Shown here piece after piece: positions 47,412 through 58,100 of a stretch of DNA of 64,000 nt. The DNA is from Paracyclopina nana (Eukaryota; Arthropoda; Copepoda; Cyclopoida; Cyclopettidae). The translations under genes were made by a program, and so were the position numbers. The stretch spans positions 2,733,001 to 2,797,000 of the forward strand of contig JAGUCH010000008.1 in NCBI GenBank assembly GCA_019096065.1. The letters run 5' to 3'. The notes beneath the pieces are model-generated. The model saw only the letters and a list, made by a program, of their open reading frames with translations, was not told the origin of the DNA and did not search any database. Each line of letters opens with the position of its first letter. The stretch's first letter is position 1.

Positions 47412-48733
47412 ATGTCAGATTGGGTCCAAGAAGAGTCCTCGCCCAATTTGGCGGCCACTCTGGACCCCTATGATGACCATGAGGTGGCCAAAAACAACAC
47501 GGACGAGCCAGGCATTGAAAATATGCTCAACAATTGCTCACTGCCTACGCCTTTCTTCAGGTCTGCGAATTTTTATCTTCATGTGCGATTTACTAAGGTT
47601 ACAAAATTCTTCTAAAATGCCTTTGCCAAAATTAAGGGGTGCCATCTTTAAGCTAGACACATTTTGTACAGTCGGAATTTTCGTACCTTTTGGCGTTGTC
47701 ATTTTAGGTTTAGACACATTTTTCATGACTGTCATGCTTTAGCACCTTTTGGCATAGTTGGATTTTGTTATATTTTGATTTAGACAGCCTAGCATAGTTG
47801 TCAAGCTTTACTTCACTGATAAAATACTGTTTTTTAAGTTACTAATAGTGTTAATCCGTTAGATGGAGCTGCTTCATGTTTCAGCTGAGTTTGCTTACGG
47901 TACCGAACTTATTTCGCCATTCGGTCGTTAGAAATGCCAAAAAGTAATGATATTAGTATAATCCACTTCTGGTATTTTTGTTCTCATTGTGTAGCAACAC
48001 CGCACTGCAGTGGCAGAAAATACGCCTTTACAAATTCTCTAAATCCTGGTTTTATTATTGATGATTTTCTTTTATTGCAGCCATGAAGCGTACAACGTTG
48101 TCACTGCGACCATCTGCACCTTATACCTTTTCTTCGGTGTGTTCTGCACCTTCTTCGGATACAGGTGCTTCAAGGCGACCATGTTTCTCACTGGCTTCGT
48201 TTTTGGATCTCTCGTGGTGTATCTCATTTGCCTGGAAGAAAACATACTCCCCATGTGGGCCAACACCTCCATAGCTGTTTGCGCTGGAGTGCTCTTTGGC
48301 CTCATCACTCTGCTTGTTCAGTACGTTGGGTTGTTCATGCTTGGATTTCATGGAGGACTCATCCTTGGTCTCCTCATTTTATGCGGCGTTCATCTTGTGG
48401 ACTCGCAGAGCTCGCCAGATTCTCCTTGGGTGTCCATTGGAGTCCTCCTGGTTTCAGGACTAGTCATGTCACTTTTCAACCTCTACTTCCAAGTGAGTAC
48501 AATTGAACTTAGTTATTAAATAAATGTTTTATTGCTTTCATTTCAGCGGGCGTTAACCATCTTTAATTCGGCTCTCTATGGAGGAGCCGTGATTGCCACT
48601 TGTCTCGACTACTTTGTGGAACATTCCGTGATGCTCATCTGGGCTTGGGATAGGGTGCGAATTCGCGAGTCGCCAGAAATCTGCTGGTACTCTTGGGCAG
48701 TCACCGCATCTTGGCCATTGACATTTGTGCTTG
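47412..48733 (+). CDS. TMEM198: TMEM198-family multipass membrane protein, 3' end unresolved
   Basis: Exons 47412-47560, 48081-48492 and 48547-48733. A short acidic N-terminus is followed by about seven membrane segments with the family block GYRCFKATMFLTGFVFGSLV, then LVQYVGLFMLGFHGGLILG and WYSWAVTASWPLTFVL. TMEM198 proteins are linked to Wnt signalling via LRP6 in vertebrates. At 48734 a good donor (CTTG/GTAAGT) ends the recognised part. I found no following exon in the window. If the intron is retained, the frame ends at 48858 after a polar tail, for about 290 residues. The start lies 316 bp from the divergent bestrophin start. Confidence 0.8.
47856..48005. repeat. Short dispersed repeat, copy 3 (AGATGGAGCTGC family)
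   Basis: CCGTTAGATGGAGCTGC to TTCTCATTGTG. The right end is more decayed than in the other copies. Lies in TMEM198 intron 1. Confidence 0.6.
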
Positions 48734-50005
48734 GTAAGTCCCTTTTCATGCATGAGAACAATATGTCCACCGCGGATGTGCAAAGGTTCAATAGCGAAAA
48801 TCCAATCAGCAGCCCCAACCCACCTCCAATTGAAGTGACCATGCGAAGCCAGTCGTAGATGAGATACTCTTCGTGTTCCACTATGTAGTCACTTTCAAAA
48901 GTGAGAGCAAAGTATTGCCTTCCTGGAACTTGAATTGGCCAATTCAGCTGGAATTCTGTGCATTTTGAAAAAAGGATTTACTCACTGTTCTGTAAGGGGA
49001 CAAAAGTCCATGGCCATAAATGGCCTTGATACGTAGAGGACAAGCACGAAGGTTTGCATCCGAATGCTTTCCCTGAATAGATTACAGTTTTGGTCGCACT
49101 GTCAGCCTGAAAAAAGCAACAATCAATCCTTGCAAGATGCATTTATTCCTCTTTTTTGGGCTTACTTCAATGGCCTCCTTGGACACATTACACGTCTTGT
49201 TCCGGAATGCATTGGAGAATTGCGCGTAAGCTATTGGAGTGCATGTAAGGCCATAATTGTGCTCCAATATTTCGTCAATCGAACGAATATTGCACTCAAA
49301 AGTACTAAATCCAGAATCCGTGCATACTTCACTATCTTGAAGCTTGTAGGTTTCGGTTGCCACATTAACTACCTTAAATAGCATGATATCTAATGGATAA
49401 CTTTAATATGTATCATGCCTACTGAAGTTGTCGAAACTTCCACTCGATAGATCCGTTTCGTCAAAAAGTTGGTTGCTAGCATGATTTCTTCCCCTGGATC
49501 CATCAAGTAGAGATCCAGAATGGCCTGATCTTTTTTCGTGAGAATAATGTACTCTTGTGACTTGAAGTCGTCGAGCATTTCAATCGATTTGCATTTTCCA
49601 AGCAGAAATGTGTACAAGTCTCTCACCAAAGGCTGCTGTGCGTTGGTGATGTTCTTGTTGCGTGTTTTAATTGAATGCATTTCCACATCAACCTAAATTG
49701 GCTCTTCTTAATACTGATGTGCAAAAGATAAAAAGGTTTTGAAATACTTCCTGCGAGAGTTGATCGTATGACTCTCGTGACGCCAAAAACTCAACTCCAG
49801 TTGGCATATTTTTGAAGGGGCTTCTGTTGCAAAAAATCATGATCGGAAATTTGCGTGGGCTTTCCATTGGACTCCACGAGGTTGCAACGCTCTTCTGCTT
49901 TCCATAAAATTTCTCCACAGTGTCATGACAAAGCCACAGGAATAAAGCAAAGCAGACCAAAAAGCACACGAAATTTGCTTTCTTTTGGTGCTCGTTAGAT
50001 GTCAT
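48609..50005 (-). CDS. DEG/ENaC (pickpocket-type) sodium channel subunit
   Basis: Exons 50005-49748, 49692-49423, 49372-49166, 49106-48986 and 48955-48609 keep frame for 400 residues. TM1 (FVCFLVCFALFLWLC) is followed by FPIMIFCNRSPF, the usual FPxxxxC start of the extracellular domain. The Cys-rich domain includes GCKPSCLSSTYQG. TM2 with the selectivity-filter type GxS is SIGGGLGLLIGFSLLNLC. It is shorter than typical pickpockets (500-600 residues), with a reduced extracellular loop, but no frame break. The C-terminal exon runs antisense into TMEM198 exon 3. It would form trimeric amiloride-type sodium channels. Confidence 0.85.
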
Positions 50006-50321
50006 TTTGACGACCAGCTAGCTCTCTTCGAGTGAGGAGCTTTCTATTTGCGCAAAGTGCTAATATTTCCTCAAGTGCAAGTCCCTCATAAATAATGCAT
50101 TTATTAAGTTTGTATTTTTAAAATGCCCATTACATGATCCCATCAGGTTCTTTGATCAGGCCTTATTTACCATGAATGTATCTGTAGGCGGAGCATTTAG
50201 GCATTGTTTGAAAAGCCTTTTCAGTCAGTCATTTGTGAGCCCTTTCCATTTGTAGAGTGAAGGTTGGCAACACCCATAATTCAACTTTTGCGGTAAAGTG
50301 GTATCTATTTAAATTTGCAAC

Positions 50322-50585
50322 ATGCTACCTCGACCTATGAGCCACAAATTGGCCTTCTTTTTGGTGGTGGTTACTTGCATCGTAGGATTTGTGTGGATTT
50401 CCTTTGAGCAAGTTCAAAAGTTCTTCTCGGGGGCAACATCAGTAAGCACAATCTTGGCCGAGAGCGAAAGGCACGATTTCCCCCATATTGCTTTCTGTGC
50501 CTTGAACCCTTTCACTGTTGTAGTCACCCTCTGGAATATGCCCAGGCAGAGCGAACTCTTGGAGCTCGTGAGGATGACCGGCAAC
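50322..50585 (+). CDS. DEG/ENaC subunit, first exon only
   Basis: The N-terminus has TM1 (LAFFLVVVTCIVGFVWI) and the extracellular start FPHIAFCALNPF, parallel to the neighbouring minus-strand channel. The exon ends at a good donor (GGCAAC/GTATGT). The BEL/Pao element begins within the next 60 or so bases. Any remaining exons would lie beyond the window, so the gene is either carrying an intronic insertion of over 13 kb or is truncated. Confidence 0.65.
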
Positions 50586-50589
50586 GTAT

Positions 50590-51136
50590 GTGAAATCTCC
50601 TCCAACCAAAGTCAGGTGAGGAGACCCAAAAGAGGATTCTGAGAGAAGAACAGCCTGGCTGACAGCACTGATGATCCACAAGATCAGCAAGATCAAGATG
50701 AATGGATATCCAGGATAAGAAGACACTGATGGTGCTTCAGTCCCAGTAGTGCTGCATAAAGATGCTCTAATAAAGACTACCAAGTAAAATATGAGACTGT
50801 CTCACTCAATTGCTTTGCAATCTAAGCTAAGGGAGCCTTGCTCCAGACTTCTACTAAGACAATGATCAATCCTGACAAAGACAAGTACTTCCAAAGACTA
50901 TAGACCACACACACATAATATAAAACACATAGTATCACAAAATAAAAGGACTACTCTTAAAAGAGAGTCAAACAAGTAAATCAATCAAGGGAACATAGTT
51001 CTATTCTTTGCAAAATTCTTTCTCACACTGATTCTTACAAAAAAGATGGAAGTGGCGCTGAGCAGTGGACGGCTTCTTCTCAACACGGCCGAGCGCAAGT
51101 GCGCGCGCAGCGCACCTGCCAGGCAGGGCCGGAACA
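50590..51136 (-). repeat. Probable 3' LTR of the BEL/Pao element
   Basis: It begins TGTTCCGG on the minus strand right after a purine tract. The left boundary is approximate. No coding frame is supported. Confidence 0.55.
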
Positions 51137-51150
51137 TAGTCCCCCCTCGA
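51137..51150 (-). other. Polypurine tract of the BEL/Pao element
   Basis: CTCGAGGGGGGACTA on the minus strand, directly before TGTTCCGG. Confidence 0.65.
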
Positions 51151-51161
51151 GGTCGCAGCCT

Positions 51162-53606
51162 CTATGGCCAAGGCGAAGCCAAGGCGAGGCGGAAGTCCTC
51201 GAGCTCATACTTGAGTGCTCTCTTGCCGTCGTCCTGGGCGACCTCGCTGACCTTGCTGAAGGCCTTCACATCGATGAGGCCGTCTTCAGTGGCGCAGAGC
51301 CTGAGGCGGAACCCGTGCAGCCTAAGGCCTCGAAATGACAGAGCCTGGCTCACCGTCGCTTCCTCTTCCAATTGGACCCACGGCTTGATCTCGTGGTCCA
51401 CTGGCCCATGGCCCAGCCTGCTGCAGACACGGCAGCGCTCCATAATGCAAGGGCAGACAAACACCGTGTGCCCTTGACCTCCGCAGAACACGCATTCCAG
51501 CCTCTCCAGGCAATCTGCATCGAAATGCTCGAAGCTGCCGCATTTCCGACAAAAGTGAGGGCACTTTGGCCCCAGGCTGTCGCGGATCAGGCGCTTGAGG
51601 ACGTGGCTCCAGAAAATCTTGGTGGTGGGCCTCTCGGTGAGCGCGCTCAGAGCGGAGGCCAGAGGAGGCTCTACAAAGCTGAGGTCAATCAGGTGCGGCC
51701 TCAGATTGGTCCACATGGTGGAAGTGGCTTCCACGCTATTGATCAAGCGGGAGTTGGAGGCCTTCAGGTATAGCCACTCGGGGCGTATACCGTCTTCATC
51801 CACGGTGGCGCTGCCTTCCATCCACTCGCTCCGGTTGAAGGGCCTGAGCTCTTCACTGTTGTGGATCCTTGCAGTGCTTGGCCGATCCACTATTCTGAGG
51901 CACAAAAAATGGGCCAGCCTGTTGACATCGGCCTGGCCTCGGAAGTTCAGCTTCCTCATGGACCTCACCACCATCCTGTACAAGGTGGCCAATGAGGCCG
52001 CATGCTGCTGCCAGACAAACATTTGCATGTACTTGGACCACTTGGCGCGAGGCTGAGAGAAGTCATCTCTTCGTTTTTGGACTTCGTATGCGATCTGATC
52101 TCGCGTCATAGGGGGCGTGGCACTGGGCTTTTTACCCACTACAATGGGCACAGCAGGGCAGCCCAGCCTGGCTGCAACGTAGGTCAGCCCGGAGCACATG
52201 GTCCAACGGTCGTCTTGGGGAAAGGCCAGCACTCCCAGGGAGTTGCTGTCGACCTTGGCAGTCACGTGCCAGCCCAAGTAGTCGAACCTCTTCTCCTCCA
52301 TGATGTTGAAGCCGATCACGAAAATGGTGAAGTCGGCGAGGAGATCCAGGATCTCTTTTGGGACCTTGGCTCCCAAGTAGGCCTGGCCAACACCTCCATA
52401 GTTGCTTTGCACAACCAGAAGCACTCCACCAGCACCAAACGACACGGCCGTGTAACAGCCGTCGTACGGCCTCTGCTTGTCTTTGGGCAGCAGACCCAGC
52501 TCGTGAAGAGCGCCCAAGGTCCAAGGCTGGAAGTGGCAGGTGATCTTGCCATCGCCCTTGGCCGAATCAAAGAAGCCCTTGGCGCTAATGGCCTCTTTAA
52601 CGGAGGCCCAGTCCTCATCCTTGGTCAGCATGTGGACATGCCTGACGGCATCCTTGAGGCGGCAGTCAAGGGGCCCTGGGCCCAGCTGGACGTCTTCGTC
52701 GGCTTCATCCAAGGGGTAGACGTTGTAGCAGCGCGATCCTTCGGCACCAAGGCGGTGCTCGTCTGCAGGTAGCAGGCCTGGCGTCACGTAGGTGACGCAA
52801 TTGTCCCTTGGACACTCGACCTCTTCTTGGAGCTGCTTCAGGACGGCCTGCGCTGCTTGGCACGGAGGATCTCCAGTGGTGTTGCCTCCAGTGATGATCC
52901 TGGCGCCGATGAGCGGGGCTCCTACTGGCCTCTTCAGGGCTCTCTCGACTTCCAATGGAGCTGAGAGATGATCTCGGCCTTGCGAGTCCCCTCCATGGCG
53001 GGCAAACTCGTCCCAATATTGGGCTACAAATTCCGGGATGCCATCCTCAGTGATGGAGGCCCCATAACTGGCGAGGATGGCGGCGATGCCGGCGTCGGAG
53101 ACTTCTTCGATGGCCTTCACCATCTTGGCCCCGTGGAAGGTCCTGGCAAAGGCCTTCCTCTTCTGCATGGCCTCGAAGGCCTCGGCCCTCTTCGCGCCGG
53201 TTAGGGGCAGAGGCGACAGTGGCTCGCAGCGGTCGTTGAGAGAGGTTGCGTTGCGGTAGAGATCGTACAACTCACTCAACCTCGGGTGGCAAACCTCCAA
53301 CACGGCCTCTGGCGGGTAGGCGGAGGCCAACATGGCGATCCTCGTGGCGTCTCGCTTCTCAGCCATCGCACAGCCCACAGGCCTTTCCCAATCCGGCCTC
53401 AGGTCGGTCCTGTCCCTGGGCCCGTAGTCCATTGAATGGCCCAGAAACGACACGGAAGGATCGACGTAGTTCTTCATCATTTCAGGCATGGTCATCACCC
53501 CAATGATTTGGTCTTCGCAGAGGCCTTTTCTGGAGCCGTGAATGGTGAGGAGCTCCCGAATGACAGCGTCGATCATCAGCTTCCTCTCAGGGTACCGGAT
53601 GGGCAA
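51162..53606 (-). CDS. Unknown protein with three zinc knuckles (second half of extra ORF)
   Basis: 814 codons in frame with the upstream 358-codon ORF, separated from it only by TGA at 53609-53607. There is no ATG at the start (TTG follows the stop), so it is probably translated as part of a larger protein. The middle is a large globular-looking region without a motif I can name (GARIITGGNTTGDPP, VVQSNYGGVGQAYLG, VIGFNIMEEKRFDYLGWHV). Near the C-terminus (about 51410-51560) are CRKCGSFEHFDADC, CVFCGGQGHTVFVC and CRVCSRLGHGPVDH: two CCHC knuckles and one CCHH variant, suggesting nucleic-acid binding. No membrane segment is seen, so it is not a typical env. Confidence 0.7.
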   Translation of the reverse strand: MPIRYPERKLMIDAVIRELLTIHGSRKGLCEDQIIGVMTMPEMMKNYVDPSVSFLGHSMDYGPRDRTDLRPDWERPVGCAMAEKRDATRIAMLASAYPPEAVLEVCHPRLSELYDLYRNATSLNDRCEPLSPLPLTGAKRAEAFEAMQKRKAFARTFHGAKMVKAIEEVSDAGIAAILASYGASITEDGIPEFVAQYWDEFARHGGDSQGRDHLSAPLEVERALKRPVGAPLIGARIITGGNTTGDPPCQAAQAVLKQLQEEVECPRDNCVTYVTPGLLPADEHRLGAEGSRCYNVYPLDEADEDVQLGPGPLDCRLKDAVRHVHMLTKDEDWASVKEAISAKGFFDSAKGDGKITCHFQPWTLGALHELGLLPKDKQRPYDGCYTAVSFGAGGVLLVVQSNYGGVGQAYLGAKVPKEILDLLADFTIFVIGFNIMEEKRFDYLGWHVTAKVDSNSLGVLAFPQDDRWTMCSGLTYVAARLGCPAVPIVVGKKPSATPPMTRDQIAYEVQKRRDDFSQPRAKWSKYMQMFVWQQHAASLATLYRMVVRSMRKLNFRGQADVNRLAHFLCLRIVDRPSTARIHNSEELRPFNRSEWMEGSATVDEDGIRPEWLYLKASNSRLINSVEATSTMWTNLRPHLIDLSFVEPPLASALSALTERPTTKIFWSHVLKRLIRDSLGPKCPHFCRKCGSFEHFDADCLERLECVFCGGQGHTVFVCPCIMERCRVCSRLGHGPVDHEIKPWVQLEEEATVSQALSFRGLRLHGFRLRLCATEDGLIDVKAFSKVSEVAQDDGKRALKYELEDFRLALASPWP

Positions 53607-54683
53607 TCAACCTGTAATTAGCACACCGAGTCTAGAAAATTCAAGTCCCGTAGAAGGATCTCTAAGAGATGGGGGGTAAATGCCAAGCTTTTCAGGTCTG
53701 CGCATTTCTTCTTTTTCAGGTGACATTGGAAGTGGAGGCGGGCTCTGCATCTCCACTGAGGCTTGCTCGGCTCGTGCTTGGTCGTCGAGTATCGGCGAGA
53801 GCGAGAGGAGAGACTCATCTTGGGGCCGCGAGACTGTTCCGGCCCCACCGGCTCGCCTGGCCTCGACCTCTGCCTGGGTGGGCACAGGTGTGGACTCGAC
53901 ACGCCTACGCTGCCTCGCAGGAGACTCCCCAGGAACCAGGTTCTCTCTGGGTCTCACAGTTGTGAACCGCTCCAGGTTGTCCAAGTTGAGCAATCCAGCC
54001 GGCGAGGCCAGCCTTCGAGGGCTGACGATTGAGTCATCTAGCAGCCTCATACTTGCATCCGAAACATTGACGTCAATTTCTTCGTCGGGCCCTACCTCCA
54101 ATAAATCCTCTGCGCAGGCAGAGTCTTCCTGCTCTAATACTGAAGAAGCCTGGCTTCCCCCCACATTACTATCCTGCTTAACCTGCGTACCTTTAGAAGC
54201 GGCCTGGCCGCGTAAAATGCTCCTATCCAGGGGCTCTTCCAATGCCAGCGAGGCTGACATCGGAGAGGAGGTGGCGACGGGAGGCCCGTAATTTGAGGCC
54301 CTGATGGGAGTGGTGGGCCTGGCCTCGGAGAATCCGGTCGTCGAGGCCTCTTCAGCAGCCGTAGGCCTGGCCTCGGGTTCATCACTCGATTTTAGAGTGA
54401 CGCCGTGGTTGGTCGTGGCTTGGGCCTCGTCTTGATCGAGGACGACCTGGTTCGAGGCCGTGCTCGAGATGGGCGACGACGGCGGGACTTGATGCTCCGC
54501 GGGAGCCTCCACAGATTTGGGCTCCTCAGGTACGAGCAGCGGCGGTGGCGTATCCAAGATCGCCGGGGTTGAGGTTGAAGCCTTGGCTTCCTCGGGAGGA
54601 GCAACCTCATTGGGGGCGTCCTCACTGGCAACACAATGGTCGTCCATAAGAGCCTCAAGGCTCAACACTTTAGGCAGTGACAT
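53607..54683 (-). CDS. Acidic Pro/Glu/Ser-rich protein (first half of extra ORF)
   Basis: 358 codons from ATG 54683 (context ACCATGT). It is low-complexity and disordered-looking (EEAKASTSTPAILDTPPPLL; AEHQVPPSSP), with a few acidic clusters. It ends at TGA in VLITG-stop; the same frame then continues for 814 codons. Function unknown. Confidence 0.65.
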   Translation of the reverse strand: MSLPKVLSLEALMDDHCVASEDAPNEVAPPEEAKASTSTPAILDTPPPLLVPEEPKSVEAPAEHQVPPSSPISSTASNQVVLDQDEAQATTNHGVTLKSSDEPEARPTAAEEASTTGFSEARPTTPIRASNYGPPVATSSPMSASLALEEPLDRSILRGQAASKGTQVKQDSNVGGSQASSVLEQEDSACAEDLLEVGPDEEIDVNVSDASMRLLDDSIVSPRRLASPAGLLNLDNLERFTTVRPRENLVPGESPARQRRRVESTPVPTQAEVEARRAGGAGTVSRPQDESLLSLSPILDDQARAEQASVEMQSPPPLPMSPEKEEMRRPEKLGIYPPSLRDPSTGLEFSRLGVLITG

Positions 54684-55133
54684 GGTGCACTTTTTTCACT
54701 GGGAAAACGACGAAAATTTCCGACAATGCGCAATCTAACGAACGTGCGTTGTTGAATGAGGGAAACGGAAAGAACGACTGAGTTTCAGCTGTCGCTTATC
54801 TGCTCCAGCTAGGTTGTCCGACTCAGCTCTTCCGCTATACGTCACGGCAGCTGACGCGCACCCGTAGTTGCTCGCTGCTATTCTTTGTTTTGACGAGATT
54901 TTTCTATTTTCTCCAGCGCAGTGTTCCAGCGCGATTTTTGTGACTTTCTTTCAGCAGTTGGAGTATAAAGAATTCCAGTGAGCTTGGCTCGAAATTTTCC
55001 GTGGATAAAGAAAGTCTCGTATTCTAAAATTGAGTGGTTCACAGTCAAGTGATAAATGATCGTCGAGCTAGGCTCGACGCGGCAACTTTCCGATGGGTTG
55101 CCAAAGTTGTCGTTGTATAAAGGTGACTTCTAA
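54684..55133 (-). promoter_or_regulatory. Spacer between pol and the extra ORF, promoter-like
   Basis: 450 bp without coding potential. It contains a short hairpin (CGTCGAGC-CTA-GCTCGACG), and AACTCAGTCGTTC about 90 bp before the ATG, which resembles an arthropod initiator (TCAGT). It may start a subgenomic transcript or hold a splice acceptor. Confidence 0.35.
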
Positions 55134-58100
55134 TCAAATTCTCTTGAATACGGATCTAGAAGACAGTATTGGGAATTCAGGTGACATATTTTCATTTCCT
55201 CCTTCTTCCGCGCTGCTTCTGTTTGTAGGATCCGAGGTCGCGTCTTCGTCAAAAATGTCAGCTGATTCTTGTGAGGCCGAATCGCATTGAGCTTCCAGCG
55301 AGCCTTTATTGAGGCATTGCTCCCGTTGCGTCAAGACCAACCCCACCGGATTTTCGTATTCAGTGACTATTTCTTCTTTTAGCCTTTCAAACGAGTCCCA
55401 ATCCGAATTGGACCACAGATCCCTCATTTCAGGTGCGTGCTTGATGGGCCTCCTGGGCATGTCCAGGAACTGGTCCTCTTCTCTGAACACATCCAGTGGA
55501 ATGAGGACTTGAGCCGATCTTTCATAGAAAACGGGCTCGACCTCGCCAGGCCTGACCATTCTTACAAAAGCACGTCTGACCTGCCCATCACTGTCAGGCA
55601 AGACCTTCTCGATGATGCCCATGGGCCAGTAATAGCGCCTGTCAGATATGGTGCTGTCCAGGACAGCCACCACGTCCCCTTCTTTCAGCTGGGCCCGGTG
55701 ATTTGTCCATTTAGGCATTCTTCTCAGGGTGAGTGCCAATTCTTCGGCGAAGAATTCCCACATTCTCTGCAGCGTAGTCTCGATAATCTCGAATTTTTCT
55801 TCTAGCCTGGCTAGAGCTTCTTTTTCAGCGACAGGGAGAACTTCGCCGGGCGGCCCTCTTGTCAGAAAATGGTTTGGCGTCAGGAAATGACCATCGACTT
55901 CTCCTATGGGCCTGCCATTCACAAAGCCTTCTGCTTTGATGATGACATACCGGAAATCTTCGAGCCTAGTGATGCCCTGGGCAAATTCCTTGTACAGTGC
56001 TCGTTTGAAGATCTTGACAGCTGCTTCCCCGAGACCATTGCAGTGGGGTGTCAGGGGGGGTGACAATGTCCATTGTACCACCCCGATGTGGCCTCCAAAC
56101 TGGCGGACCTGGTCCCAGTCTAAAACCTTCAACTTGCTGAGAAGTTCTTCGTACCTCGGGTTTACTCGAATGTCCTCACGACACCCGACAAAATTGGAGC
56201 CATTATCGCTTCTCAGAGAATAGGGGCAGCCCCTCCGGGCTACGAACTGCTCAAGAGCCCTCATCAGAGACAGTGACGTCATGTCATAAACCTCTTCCAC
56301 ATGAATGGCTTTTGAGTGGGCGCATATGAAGACGATGACGTAGACTTTATACTTGCTTCTTTCGAAAACCACGTCAAATGGTCCGCACATGTCAAAGCTC
56401 GTATGGCGGAATGGCAGAAACTCCTTGATGGGTATTGCATGACGAGGTCTTTGGCCCATGTGAACTGGTCTTGGCTTTAAAGTCCACCTTTGGCAGAGAG
56501 CACAGTTCTTGGTTATGGACCTGGCAATATTCCTAGCTCCAGGGAGCCAATATTTCTTCTGGGCTTCGCACAAGTACTTATTGCGACCAAATCCATGGCC
56601 CACAGTGTTGTGAACATCTTGAAGAATGAGCTTTCTGGCCTGGCCAGGTATGATGAGTTGCCTCCTTCCGATCCAGGTGGCCAGGGTGTTATCCAGCCGA
56701 CCCTTGGTTCTCAACTCCCCCTGGGGTCCTAATATGGGGTCCAAGGGACCCAGCTTCGAGCCTTTTGGCCAGGTTCCAGTCTTGTAGAAATGGTCCAATT
56801 CTCCCGCATAAGCTTTTTGCTGCAGCCAGAGGACGATGTAATTTTCTACATACTTAAACTCGTCCCCCATAGGCTTCCCCACTGGAAGCTCCTCCCACGG
56901 CGCAATTATGGAAAGAGCAAAACGTCGTGCCAGGCACATGGTTCTCACCAGTTTGTTCCAGGTGGAGAATCGTGACAAGTCAATCAGATCTGGGCATTCT
57001 CTGGCTTCCTTCCACGCCATCCGCACATCTGCCGACGGCCTCAAACAATGAGGAATGACAAATTGACCAGCCTTTTCAAAGGTGCCAAGCATGACCAACT
57101 TTTTCACAGCCTTCTTGCCCGCTTTGATCTGCCGCCCTGGCACTTTTTTCAATTTCAGGTAGCCTTCAATTGCGGCTTTTTCATCGTCAGTGATGTAGGG
57201 ATCCCACCTTGGAAAGTGCTTGTCTTCCCCTCTGAGGAATGCCGGACCATGCAACCAGCAATCACTGGCTGCCAGCTCTTCGATGGACATGCCTCGACTG
57301 ACATAGTCCGCTGGGTTAAGTCTTCCTGGTACGTGCTTCCATTGGAAGCTACTAGTGGAATCGAAAATGGTAGTAACTCTTCTAGCCACGTAACCTTTCC
57401 AATTGCCTGCGGGCTTGCAAATCCATGTCAAAGCACACTGCGAGTCCGTCCAGAGCGTAACTGAGTCGATCCTTGTCATACTTTTGACTAAATCCGTGCA
57501 CAACTCTGACCCTAATACGCAACCGTTTAATTCCATTTCAGGCATGGAGCGAGACTCTTTTAAAGGTGCGAGGTTCAGCCTGGCTGCCATAAGTGTGCAA
57601 TCAATCGTCCCGTCTGGGTAGACCGACCTGACGTAGGCTGCCGCTCCTTTGGCCTTTTCGCTGGCGTCCTTGAAGATGTGAAGCTCAACTTTTCCAGCAT
57701 AACGGTTGCGAACTGCCCTGGGCAGTCTGAATACTTCAATTCGGGCCACTTGCATGACATAGTCCTGCCACTCCTTGACTATCTCATCCACTTCAGGATG
57801 CTCCAACAAGGCCAGGGCTGTGTCCCACTCGATCTTGAACAATGTTCGCATCTGCCAAACACGCTGTATAAGCCTTTTTCCTTTCAGAATGAATGGTGAT
57901 AGCAAGTTGAGCGGGTCGTGAAGCCTTGGCACGAACTGAGCCATCATACGGAGAGTCAGTGGAGATTCTCTCATGTGCTCAGATGAGGGTGGCTGGAAGA
58001 CTATCTGGTCCCCCATGCAGTCAACATAAAGGCCCAGGGCCTTGGTGACGTCTGCATTTTCCGCTTGGAGTTGAAACCCAGGCAGAATCAAACCAGGATC

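Noticed and set aside
50586..50642. Extension of the DEG/ENaC frame to 50642
   Set aside because: A good donor lies at 50586 and the sequence after it has no channel similarity; read as intron or LTR.
51046..53621. Plus-strand open frames opposite the extra BEL ORF
   Set aside because: Shadows of the 814-codon minus frame; the zinc knuckles are only on the minus strand.
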